Assembly: GCF_024713945.1 (NCBI RefSeq)
Contig: NC_134682.1
Span: 4,565,001 to 4,629,000 of the forward strand
Length of the DNA: 64,000 nucleotides
Direction: 5' to 3'
Origin: Dermatophagoides farinae
Taxonomy: Eukaryota > Arthropoda > Arachnida > Sarcoptiformes > Pyroglyphidae
In this document: in pieces, positions 51,629 to 63,101 of the stretch
Layout of the letters: each line of letters opens with the position of its first letter
Numbering within the stretch: position 1 is the stretch's first letter
Made by a program: the position numbers and the translations under genes
The notes under the pieces: generated by a model
Databases searched by the model: none
The model's input: only the letters and a program-made list of their open reading frames with translations
What the model was told of the DNA's origin: nothing

Positions 51629-52915
51629 ATGTTTCAAATGACCGGATTATTGTTTGTGAATAATGATGGCAAGCAAATAATTTTAAATTTTTTGATGATG
51701 ATCATATTCATGACGATTGTTGCAAAAATTGTATTGGCTGATGATAAATATAAATCAATTATTGTGCGTGGTAATAATGAAACCGAATGGCATTCTATAC
51801 GATATCCATACAAATCTGTCTATGGTCTATACGAAAGATTAAAATGTGATGGATCAATTCATGAACGATTTCATGAATGTGAACGATCGGCACATCATTC
51901 ATGGGTAATCACCATTGATGATTATGTAAGTTGTATTCGATAATTCCAAGTTAATACTAATTTTTTTTTATGAAACTCGTAGTTTTATAAAACGAAAAAG
52001 TTTTGCTGTTTTATCTGGCAAACACTTGATTGTGAAATTGATGTTGCTGGAGAATGTAATAAAGAATACTCGAAGAAACTTGAAACGAACACTGAACAAT
52101 CATTCAAATCAATGTGTGATGAAGTCGGTTCCGCTCGTGGTTCAACATCATGTTGGTTGACACAAGATAGACAAGAAACAATTGCTTGGATTATCGGAAT
52201 CATAATTTTCATCTTAACTTTGGTCTGTGCATGCCTGGGAATTCGAAGTTATAATAGCAGAACTAAAACAACAAATACTGGAATAGCAAAGTAGGTTCTT
52301 TTGTGTATATTTTTTTTTTTAGTTTTTTTGTTTGAATCAATTCATTGATCCGATTTCTATAGGACTAAATTGGAAATTAGCGAACCATTTAATTACAGAA
52401 AGGAAACGCATTTATTTGTTGGAAAAAACTATTCGCAAGTTGTTGGCGAATTGAAAACAAGAGAACTGAAATATGGTACTCCCCCAATACCACCAGTAAT
52501 AATTCAAGAAAACAAATCATTTTTACATTATGGAGGTGGTCCAATAACGTATTCATCAAAAGTTCTAAAAAATACCCCGTCATCTACATCAAAAACAATA
52601 ATGACAAAACAAGCGGCAACAACAACAACAACAACCACGTCACCACCTAGAACATTGACTTCAGCATTGAAATCTAAAAGAAAACCGAATTTATTAAACA
52701 AATCAATTTTACGTACCAATTCAACATCACCAAGGGTTTTAAAAAATAAAACTACTCCAAGAAAAGTGACGTTTGCAACTGAAAGTGTAATAATACCATC
52801 ATCATCGTCACCAATTCCAACCATAAACCAGCCAAGAACAGCGACAATATTAACATCGTCATTATCGTCATTAAGTTCTTTGGATTATGCTGGATTGCCT
52901 GAGACTAGGATTTAA
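51629..52915 (+). CDS. array copy 4: single-pass membrane protein, C-terminal motif lost
   Basis: Exons 51629-51925, 51983-52290 and 52363-52915 join in phase to 385 aa. The start may instead be 51638, which aligns with the MIGLL start of other copies. The extracellular part carries YKS duplicated near DDKYKS, sequon NET, YPYKSVYGL and the family cysteines, and exon 2 begins FYKTKKFCCFIW. After the transmembrane helix, exon 2 has an extra Arg/Thr/Asn stretch before the splice. The tail has KLEISEPF, a Thr-rich run, PPRTLTSALKSK and a Ser-rich end SLDYAGLPETRI. At the point where copy 5 reads TEAERLQRI, this copy diverges and stops, so the C-terminal motif is missing. Family not recognised. 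Confidence 0.8.
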
Positions 52916-53057
52916 TTATGAATCGAATCGAATAAAAGAATGACTTGGAGTAAATAAATTTAAAATGAAAAAATAAATCTATGATGACAATAAAAAAAAC
53001 ATTTTTTATTTGACGATTGAATTGATTAATTGAAATTGAAAAGAATTTTATTCTTTA

Positions 53058-53292
53058 AAATGAAAACTGTTGGAAAGCCAGCTCACACGATAGATGGCGT
53101 CACATATAGCAAATGTTGAAACAAATAGAGAAATAACTAACAAAATAGAATTTTTCAATTTCGGCTTTAATTACGAAGAGATTGGAATCGAATATACAAG
53201 AATGGCTTAAATAGTGTGAATAAATTCCATGACCAATTTTGCGATTCTAATGGTTTATTTTTTTTGATTCAAGGGATTATTCTGCTCTTCAA
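53058..53292 (+). promoter_or_regulatory. shared upstream block, copy 5
   Basis: AAATGAAAACTGTTGGAAAG, then CGATAGATGGCGTCAC at 53088-53103, GGCTTTAATTACGAAGAG and ATATACAAGAATGGCTT. The last part matches copies 2 and 6. Confidence 0.55.
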
Positions 53293-54600
53293 ATGATCGG
53301 ATTATTGTTTATGAATAATTATGGCAAACAAATCTATTTGAATTTTTTGATGGTGATCATATTCACGACGATCGTTGCAAAAATTGTATTGGCTAATGAT
53401 AAATCATTTATTGTGCATGGTAATAATGCAACCGAATGGTATTCTATACGATATCCATACAAATCCCACTATGGTCTATCCAAAAGATTAAAATGTGATG
53501 GATCGATTCATGAACGATTTCATGAATGTGAACGATCAGCACACCATGCATGGGTAATCACCATTGATCATTATGTAAGTTGATTATGCAATAATTTCAA
53601 GTTATTAACGATTGACTATTTTTATATTTTCAAAGTTTTATGAATCAAAAAAGTTTTGCTGCTTCATCTGGCAAACACTTGATTGTGAAATTGGCGTTTC
53701 TGGAGAATGTGATAAAGAATATTCTAAGAAACTCGAAACCAGCACCGAACAATCATACAAATCAATGTGTGATCGAGTTGGTTCAGCTCGTGGATCAACA
53801 TCATGTTGGTTGACACAAGATAGACAAGAAACAATTTCTTGGATAGTCGGAATCATAATTTTTATCTTAACGTTGGTCTGTGCATGTTTGGGAATTCGAA
53901 CTTATCTTAATAAGATTAATGCTGCAAAGTATGTGCTATTGAATTTTTTTTTTTTTTTGATCAGAAAATTTCAATTAATTCATCGATACGATTTTATAGG
54001 CCTAAATTAGAAATTAGCGAACCATTTTTTTTCAGAAAGGAAACGCATTTATTTGTCGAGAAACACTTTCCGCTAGTTGTTGCCGAATTAAGAGAAAGAG
54101 CACGGAAAGGTATTCCACTTCCAAAACGAAGAACTCGAGGAAACAAAACATTTTTACATCCCAATATGGGTGGCCCAAAAATGGATGCAGCAAGTGTTCC
54201 AAGGAATATCCCTTCATCTACATCAAGAACACCAACTACAGTAATGCCAAAACAAGCAACAACAACAACCACGTTACCACCTAGAACATTGACTTCAGTA
54301 ATGAAATCTAAAGGAAAAACAAATATGTTAAGCCAATCAATTTTACATGCCGATACGGGCCTAACGGGTTCACCATCACCAAGTGTTTCAAGAAATATCA
54401 CTACTCCAAAAATAGTGATTATAGCGGCACCTGAAAGTGTGACAATACCATCACCACCGTCACCAACTCCAACGATTACACCGCCAGGAACACCTACAAT
54501 ATCAACATCATCAATGGGTTCTTTGGATTTTACTGGATTGACTGAGGCAGAACGATTACAGAGAATTGCACAACACATTGATCCTCTACTAAAAATGTAG
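53293..54600 (+). CDS. array copy 5: single-pass membrane protein with conserved C-terminal motif
   Basis: Exons 53293-53574, 53636-53928 and 54000-54600 join in phase to 391 aa. It starts MIGLLFMNNYGK and has a hydrophobic segment ending IVLA, sequon NAT, YPYKSHYGL and all eight ectodomain cysteines. Exon 2 is nearly identical to that of copies 2 and 6. The tail has KLEISEPF with FF in place of the usual tyrosine-containing sequence, one FLHPNMGG unit, Thr/Pro-rich runs and PPRTLTSVMKSKGK. The proline SH3-ligand site is degraded (LPKRRTR). The end is SLDFTGLTEAERLQRIAQHIDPLLKM in outline, matching copy 3. Family not recognised. Confidence 0.82.
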
Positions 54601-54816
54601 ATGATTGCTGGTGGTGGTGTTGATGTGTTCAAAGAAAATAAGAATGTAAGCGGTGAAAACAAAGCTATTGAAATTACCTTATACCTTAGCTTTATTTTAA
54701 AAATAGAAATAAAAAAAAATTAAAATAAAAAAATGAATTGATCACATTAAAAAAGCACAAGCGACATAGACTAGTAGATTTCTTCATTTGACAAATTGAA
54801 AAAAATTTCGTTTAAA

Positions 54817-55022
54817 GTGAAAACTGTTAGAAAGCCATTTTACTCGATAGATGGCGTAACAAATAGCAAGAAATAACTAACAATAGAATTTTTCAATTTT
54901 GACTTTAATTACGATTGGAATCGAATAAAAAAATGGCTTAAATATTGTAAATAAAATCCATGACCAATTTTACGATTCTAATGGTTTATTTTTTTGATTC
55001 AAGGGATTATTCTGCTCTTCAA
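54817..55022 (+). promoter_or_regulatory. shared upstream block, copy 6
   Basis: AAAGTGAAAACTGTTAGAAA, then TCGATAGATGGCGTAAC at 54844-54860, GACTTTAATTACGATTGG and a shortened AATCGAATAAAAAAATGGC. The last part matches copies 2 and 5. Confidence 0.55.
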
Positions 55023-56733
55023 ATGATCGGATTATTGTTTATGAATAATTATGGCAAGCAAATCTATTTGAATTTTTTGATAGTGGTGATCTTCATGACA
55101 ATCGTTACAAAAATTGTATTGGCTGATGATAAATCAATTATTGTGCGTGGTAATAATGCAACAGAATGGCATTCTATACGATATCCATACAAATCTTTCT
55201 ATGGTTTATTCAGATCATCAAAGTGTGATGGATCGATTCATGAACGATTTCATGAATGTGAACGATCGGCACATCATTCATGGGTAATCACCATTGATGA
55301 TTATGTAAGTTGATTATTCTATAATTTCAAGTTGTTAATGATTGATTTTCAAAGTTTTATGAATCAAAAAAGTTTTGCTGTTTCATCTGGCAAACACTTG
55401 ATTGTGAAATTGACGTTTCTGGTGAATGTGATAAAGAATATTCTAAGAAACTCGAAACCAGCACCGAACAATCATACAAATCAATGTGTGATCTAATTGG
55501 TTCAGCTCGGGGGTCAACATCATGTTGGTTGACACAAGATAGACAAGAAACAATTGCTTGGATAGTCGGAATCATAATTTTCATCTTAACGTTGGTCTGT
55601 GCATGCCTGGGAATTCGAAGTTATCTTAATAAGATTAATGTTGCAAAGTATGTGCTATTGAATTTTTTTTTGATCAGAAAATTTCAATTAATTCATTTAA
55701 ACGATTCTATAGACCTAAATTAGAAATTAGCGAACCATTTAGTTTCAGAAAGGAAACGCATTTGTTTGTTGAGAAACACTTTCCGCAAGTTGTTGGCGAA
55801 TTAAGAGCAAGAGCACAGAAACATGTTCCGCCTCCAAAACCACCACGAAAAACTCGAGGAAACATATCATTTTTACATCCCGATGGGGGTGGCCCGATAA
55901 CTGATTCAGAAAGTGTTCCAAAGAATATCCTTTCATCATCTACATCAAGAACACCGATTACAGTAATGCCAAAACAAGCAACAACAACAACCACATCACC
56001 ACCTAGAACATTGACTTCAATAATGAAATCTAAAGGAAAAACAAATATGTTAAACAAATCAATTTTACATTCCGATCCGGGCCTATCGGGTTCACCATCA
56101 CCAAGCGTTATCACTACTCCAAGAAAGGTGGCGTTTGCAGCTGAAAGTGTGACAATACCAACGTCACCAACGTCACTAACTCCAACGATAACCCCGCCAG
56201 AAACACCAACAATATTAACAGGAAATACAAGCCGCACCATAACACCATTTCCATCAACGAATAGTTTAGCTAGCCATGATTCTGAAACCCTGAAGTTGCC
56301 AATATTCGTTGATTATCACTATCCCCATCTCTGGAAAGAATCAGGCCCACCTCTAAGGCCCAAACCGATAAGATTAGCATCTTCGAACTTATTTAGACCA
56401 CCATCACCGTCAACAACAGATACCTCTGCCGAACATACAATTAAAAATTTATCTTCCAATTTCCATATTAGTGATGGTTCATGTTTCAAACCAGTACAAA
56501 AATCAATTATAAAAAAAATTTCATATGAACAACAACATTCAGTTGTCCCCATTGATTTGATCAGCTACAAACCAGAAATGGAATCATCAAAAATTATTGG
56601 AGATATTCAAAAACCATTACCATCACCGACACTGCCAACCTTATCATCAACAGATGTTACAACACCGAATATTACACAAGTCATACAAGAATTAGAAACA
56701 TTGAATAAATTGCAAAATTTTCATGCAACATAG
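55023..56733 (+). CDS. array copy 6: single-pass membrane protein with the longest tail
   Basis: Exons 55023-55304, 55355-55647 and 55713-56733 join in phase to 531 aa. An in-frame ATG at 54960 could add 21 residues, but 55023 matches the start used by copies 2 and 5. It has a signal segment, sequon NAT, YPYKSFYGL, the FCCFIW exon and the transmembrane helix. The tail contains KLEISEPF, PPKPPRKTR, one SFLHPDGGG unit and PPRTLTSIMKSKGK. It then extends about 170 residues into sequence absent from other copies (for example LPIFVDYHYPHLWKES and PPLRPKP), ending LNKLQNFHAT. The C-terminal LLKM motif is missing, so the end may have been replaced or read past. Family not recognised. Confidence 0.8.
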
Positions 56734-56928
56734 TAATAATAATAATAATAGAATTTATTTATTATAAAAATTCGAATCACAACAACAAATTATTTACAGA
56801 ATAAAACAAGCTAAATAAATTGATTATATTAAATTCCAATCAAATCAATCAATAATGGTATTGATTATTGTTTATTAAAAAAACAATCCGTTTATGAAAT
56901 GAAATTTGTTTCCAAATATTTTTGTTTC

Positions 56929-56952
56929 AAAAAAAAAAAAAAAAAAAAAAAA
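56929..56952. repeat. poly-A tract before copy 7
   Basis: Twenty-four consecutive A, ending 6 bp before the copy 7 ATG. No GATAGATGGCG block is present upstream of this copy. Confidence 0.9.
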
Positions 56953-56958
56953 TAAAAA

Positions 56959-58188
56959 ATGGGCATCACAATACATATTTCATCGAATGATGATTATCTT
57001 CAATCAATATGGCCATTGATAATGTTTTATAAAAAAAATGCTAAAAATGTGGATAAATTATTTATATTGAATAAACACCGTAATCAATTGAATGATACGG
57101 AATTATTATATACATTACGTTATCCATATAAATCTGTTTATGGTCTATCCAATACATTGAATTGTAGCCAATCAATATGGAAACGATTTTATGATTGTGA
57201 ACGATCATCACATCAGCTATGGCGGATACATATTGAACGTTATGTAAGTTTTTTTTTTTGTTTGTTTACTTTTATATTTTGTTTTGAATTTATTGACTTT
57301 TGATAATTTTCCACAAACACACACACACGGACAATAATAATATAGTTTTATGCGACAAAAGAATTTTGCTGTTTCATATGGAATACATTGGAATGTGAAA
57401 TGAATGTTGCCGCTGAATGTAATGTTGAATATTCACGTAAATTGAAAAATAATACATTTGAATCATTTGAAAAGATTTGTAATAAAATTTATTGTGGTTA
57501 TAATAGTTTTGCTTGTTGGTTTTCACCAGATAAACAAGAAACATATAGAATTGTTGCCATTATCGGTGTTTTTATATTGGGCATCTGTTGTACAATTTGT
57601 GGAATGATTCAATGCCGTAATTCTCCGCATACAGGATTGAAAATTACATTTAAAAAACCTCCACCTGATATTAAAAATTTAGAGAATAAGAATAATAATA
57701 CAACAACAATAAAACAACTTACAGTTAAACCGAAAATTAAAAATGTAAAACCAAAAGAGATAATAACAACAACGATAATTTCAACGAAAACAACAACAAC
57801 ATCAAAGATACCCACCATAAGAAAGTCAAAACAATCACCAATACTAAATGGCGATGATAGTATTGGTGGTGCAACAAAAAATATTCCATTCTCTAATCAA
57901 TCGTTACCGAATCAAGAATCCAAAACATTTAAAACACTAAAAAATCTTCCAAAACTTGTTGATTTTATAACACCGCCTACACAAACGACAAAAGTAGTAC
58001 ATGATGATCTTTTATCAATGTATTCATCGGGATCACCATCACCAGAAAACTCAATGTTACCACCACCACCACCACTGGAAACACCATTGAATTTATTATC
58101 ACCATTAAGTGATACATCAGATATGACAGCATTGATTGAAACAGATCAAATGCAACAAATGATACTACAATTTGATCCAATAAATTGA
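56959..58188 (+). CDS. array copy 7: diverged member with two coding exons
   Basis: Exons 56959-57243 and 57346-58188 join in phase to 375 aa. Exon 2 runs straight from the FCCFIW block through the membrane helix into the tail, so the second intron of the other copies is absent. The N-terminus lacks a clear signal peptide; before RYPYKSVYGL it is charged, with only WPLIMF hydrophobic. Sequon NDT keeps the family position. The ectodomain cysteines are conserved with one extra (YCGY). The helix contains CCTICG. The tail is Lys/Thr-rich, then proline-rich, ending LIETDQMQQMILQFDPIN, a diverged form of the C-terminal motif of copies 3 and 5. An upstream exon could supply a signal peptide. Family not recognised. 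Confidence 0.75.
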
Positions 58189-58800
58189 TGAAAAATCTGA
58201 ATTGTTTGTTGTCACACAATTCAATGATTGAAGAAAACAGAGAAATTGAGAATTTTTCAAAATAAAAATGTAAATGACGAAGAAAAATCAATGAATAAAT
58301 GAATAATAATTTTACAATACAAAAAAAAACATAAAAATGAAAATAAAGAGATATGATGTGTGGTTAGAACAAAAAAAAAGGACTGATGAATGTATGTATG
58401 TGCGTTGTTTTTTGTATAACGTTTGATTATTAATATTTTAAACCGAAACAAAAAAAAATTCGAAATCAATTAATTAGTTGCTCTTCTGTGTGTGTGTTTG
58501 TGTGTAGGAGGAGGAATGTATTGGTTGATTGATCTGTTGATCGATTGATTTGACATGGATGGAAAACAACGACAATGACGATGACGAATGAAGTAATTGA
58601 ATGGTATATGAATCATGATGAAAGCAATATAAATGTGTGTGTGTGTGTGTGCGTGTGTATACGTCCCGGTTATTTGAAATGGTTATATAAATATTCGGTA
58701 AATCGTGTTTGACAAAATATAATCACATTTTTTTTTCTTCTATTGTTGTTGTTGTTGCTGCCCAATAAAATTCTAAAACCGGTGGTATTCTCATTGATCA
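58189..58800. other. convergent space between copy 7 and the integrin gene
   Basis: About 0.6 kb holding the 3' untranslated regions of two genes that face each other, with GT runs near 58486-58505 and 58634-58656. No coding sequence supported. Confidence 0.6.
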
Positions 58801-61800
58801 TCAATTTGATTCATTTCGATCATTTTGATCAACATGCTGATAGCCTTTATCTCGTTTAAAGAAACCAGTCTAATAATAAATAGAAAATCAACAAATTGAA
58901 AATGTTTCACATAAAAGTTAGTACATATCTTACCTTGCATAGTACACAAATAATTATTGATAGAATAATTAATCCAATAATAATGGCCAATAAATACCAC
59001 CACCAACTTGCTTGTGGTATTTTATGTATCACATCTGGATAGGCATGGGTTTCAATCTAAATCAAACGGGGAAAAAAATATTAATAAGATATTTTCAATT
59101 TTTTTTTCATAACACTAACCATAAAACTATCATCACGTTCATCCTGTATTATATTATATAATGGATTCAATTGAATACGTCCTTTTGATTGTATGGTAAC
59201 ATGATGATAATGAGAAAAATCTTCAATAAATGTTGCATTCCATAATCGTGAACGGACACTGATAATCTTTGAATGAACAAAAAAGAAATTTAAAAAGATT
59301 AAAATTATAATATAAATTGAAAATTTTTTTTTTTTTTGAAAGAAAAACTTACAGCTGTACGATTAGCATCAATATGTGAGATCCAGCATCGAATCTTTAC
59401 ACAACGTGCACCAGAACCACACGTTAAATGTGCAATATTATGTGTATGGCCATCTTTATCACGAATTTGTTGTGTATCAACATTACGACGACGTCTTCGT
59501 CTTCGTTTGTCCGTATCATCTTTGACACTTTCAAAGTTTTTCGGATTTACATATCGAGAATCCAGATCACAATAACCAACCTGGTTGCTAACACTTGGTT
59601 TGGACAAAATATACAGAATCCATTTACCAAATTCACGACCACTATCAATTTGATATGGCCAATCAATGAGAACGGCTACATCTCTGGCACGTAATGGTCC
59701 CTTATTGGTAACAATATATCGATGAATAACTTTTTCACCAATTTCATCTTCAAATCTCATGGCTGCTTCACCACGAATTTCACCACCAAAATGAACTTCT
59801 TTTTCCACCGAAACACCGGTCAATTCTAATTCAGCACGTCGTTGTATTTCGGTATAGAATTCAGCCTTATTATCCAAACCAGATATATCATTCGAAGATC
59901 TAAAAAAATGAAATTAATATAACTAGTTTATAAATCAAGAAAAAAAATTATCAACATACGTTGAAACAGCAACACGAATGAAAAATTCATGTTCACGATC
60001 TTCAATATTATAGCTATTGAAACGAAGCTGAAAATCGGTTCGTCCCTTATTGAATGGATTACCTATCTCGCAGCGGACATGATTTTTGTATGGAACACAA
60101 TCCACTTGATCATCGGTAATTTTACGGCCAACATAACTTATATTTGGTGAATGATCAATAATAATCGCTGTATCATAGGCTGGTTCACCACGATTCGATA
60201 AGCTAATATTCATGACAATATTATCATCATCCAATATCATTGTATAATTATTTCGTTCTTTTTTCATTGCACGTAATAATTCAGCTTTCAATAATAAATT
60301 ACTATCACAAACATCATCAAGTCCACATTCTTTATTGAATTTTGCATAGAATATACGTTGTGCTTCTTGTTGATCCAATATTGGATATTCATTTATATCT
60401 GGTAATGGATCACCTTCATGTGGTAATTCTGGTTTTGTTTGTTTCAATGAATATGATAATTTAAATGCAATTTTATTTTGTATATCTTGTTTTTCTTTCA
60501 GATAAATCAATTCTTTTGTACAATATTCACGTGTATAACCATAATCTATGAATGAATGAATGAAAAAAAATGGTTTAATCGAGACAAAACATGAAAACAA
60601 AACAAAACAAACCTAATGAAATGGTCTTTTCAACAATGTTTGGTGCATTTTCCAATGAATTTCGAAATATTACACGATAATATTTCTGTGTTCCTGTGTT
60701 TGTTTGTTGTTTGAAATCAATTAGATTCAATGCAAATGAATTAAAATTTTCAAAATCATACCTGTGAATGTTTCAGCTTCAATACGATAACGTAATGCAA
60801 ATTTTGACAATGAATTCATAGCACTACTTAAATCAGTGAATTGAAAACATGGTTTCACGGTAAAACATGGTAGTTTACTAGATGGATCTTCTGGACATCC
60901 ATTTGAATTCGGATCGATTTGTGTCATATTATTTTGTACAAATGTTTTAATATGTATAATTGGTCGTGATCTCAGCAATACGATAGCATCACTTTCATAT
61001 GCACCGATAAGTAAATCTGGATATGAATTACGATCTAAATCAAGATTACCAGATAATGAATAACCAAATGTTCGTATCTGATTCAATGGTGATGGTAATT
61101 CAGCTGCATTAATCACTTGTGATGGTTCCGTTTTCAAACCATTTTGACTGCCAGAATAAATATAAACAATACCATTACCATCATATGGTGCACCAATAGC
61201 TAAATCTTCAAAATTATCACGATTAAGATCACCAGCATTAGCTAGAGCAAAACCAAAACGTGATTCAAGTTTTCCAGTCAATCGAATGCGTTTATGGAAT
61301 GCACCAATACGAAGATCTTTTTCAAGATAAACATAAACAGCACCACCATCATTTCCATCATAATAGAATGGTGCACCAATAGCCAGATCTGAATGTCTAC
61401 GAATAAATAGAATGAATCAATTAATTAATCGATTAATTAATGAAAAAAAAAATCAAAAACTTACTTATCACCATCACAATCAAGACTAGCCATTGAATAA
61501 CCGAATGATGAACCAAATTGTTCACCATGCAATCGTCCACGTATATCAAATTCAATACGGCCAGAATCTTTACTATAGAATATTACTTCACCAGTACCAT
61601 TGGAACGTGGTGCACCAGTTGCAATAATAATTTTATCACCCAAAAAATCACCACTTGCTACGCTCATACCAAGATAACTATATTTATCTACAGGTGATTT
61701 ACCTTCAATCACTGGTCCCATATACCAGGTTTTATCATCTTTTATACTATAACTGTTTACATCATAATGATTTAATCATCAAATTCGATAAACAGAAAAA

Positions 61801-63101
61801 AAAACAAAAAAAAAGTGATGAATGAATTAATAAGAAAAAAAAGTAAAAATCAAAATTTGGAAAAAAAACGACAAAGCTTGGTAGCAAATAGTAGCAAAAC
61901 GAAATGTGAAACAAATAAATCCGTTTCCAGAATAAAAAACAAAGTAGAGCGGAATTTTCTCATTGTTTTTTTTTCGCATAGAATTTCATCATTTTTTTTT
62001 TTTTTTTTTGGATAGGAGAAAAAATTTCAATAAGGCAGTAAGAAGTAGAAGTAGAAGAAGGCAGAATTATAGAAAAAAAACGACAACGACAACAACAACA
62101 ACAACAACAACAGAGAAGAACTGAAACAGCAGCGACAGCAGAATTTGAAAATAAAAGAATTAGTTAAATACCCACGCCTATAAGAGAAAAAAAAAGAAAG
62201 AGAGAAAGAAAAAAAAGTTGGGAAAAAAACAAGAAAAACAAAATTTGAATTGATAAATAAATAAATAAATAAATAAAAAAAAGTAAAATGAATTTTCAAA
62301 AAAAAAAACCAAAAATACAAGGAAAGCCAAAATGGATGTGTGTGTTCTACACGCTAAAATTGGAAATAAGGTCATGGTAATGGTGGTGGATAGTAGATAT
62401 GTTTGGAAAAGTGAACAAATCGATGGATTTACCGGATGTTATTGGAAAACACTGTTCCTCTCCATGTATATGGACCAGGTGAACCAATAAGAATTTCGAA
62501 ATTTTTCGATATCTCACCACTGGTACCAGCTTGACAGAAACCTGAATTTTGAAATAAAAAAAACAAAGAAAACATTAAGATAAGTCCAAAAACTAACAAA
62601 AAAAAAACAAACAAACCAAATTGTTCATGAGCCAAATTGACAACACGACCACGACATGGTTCATATGTACGGCTATAATCCAAAAATTGTGTCAATGAAT
62701 AACAGATACCATTGCCCCAACGAAAATCGGAACCTTTCAATACGTAGCGATGTGCACAAACCATAACATAACCTGAAATATACGTTGTATAATGAGAGAA
62801 AAATGGAGAAAAAAAATTCGAATCTCTATCACTTACCACCTTCACCTTGACTTTTAACCGTAACACCAAGCCATTGATCTTCTTTATCAACATTTTCTAA
62901 ATCTAAGTTTATAAATCAATTAATAATTAATCACATAATGATAATAATGATTACTAATTATCTTTAATTTACTCACAGGTAGAATTATCCGGATCAACAT
63001 AAAGATTGACACAATCATGTGTTCGTGTATTGAGGTCACATTTGAACAGGGCACCAGTACGTATACGTCCTGATTGTGCTCTAGGTGCACCGACAAGTAA
63101 A
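58801..63101 (-). CDS. integrin alpha subunit without I domain (5' end outside window)
   Basis: Heterodimeric matrix receptor subunit. Minus-strand exons 63101-62977, 62902-62837, 62772-62617, 62541-62433, 61752-61465, 61396-60762, 60693-60613, 60545-59960, 59899-59353, 59266-59120, 59056-58934 and 58869-58801 join in phase to 976 residues plus stop. The visible part starts inside the first beta-propeller repeat (LLVGAP). FG-GAP repeats carry calcium motifs such as DCDGDKHSDL, DLNRDNFEDL and DLDRNSYPDL. No I domain is inserted. A polybasic site KRRRRRRRN (DNA 59482-59508) fits furin cleavage into heavy and light chains. The second-last exon encodes the transmembrane helix and the last the tail, starting TGFFKRDK, the conserved membrane-proximal motif. 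CQAGTSG and GSPGPYTWRGT suggest the laminin-binding PS1/alpha3-6-7 group; that subclass is tentative. Confidence 0.94.
61753..62432 (-). other. 680-bp intron of the integrin gene
   Basis: From donor GTAAAT to acceptor GTAAACAG on the minus strand. A/T-rich with CAA and AAAT runs; no exon recognised. Confidence 0.85.

Noticed and set aside
50591-55584. Similar antisense frames of 72-75 codons opposite exon 2 of copies 2 to 6.
   Set aside because: They are shadows of the conserved sense exon; their similarity to one another is due to the duplication.
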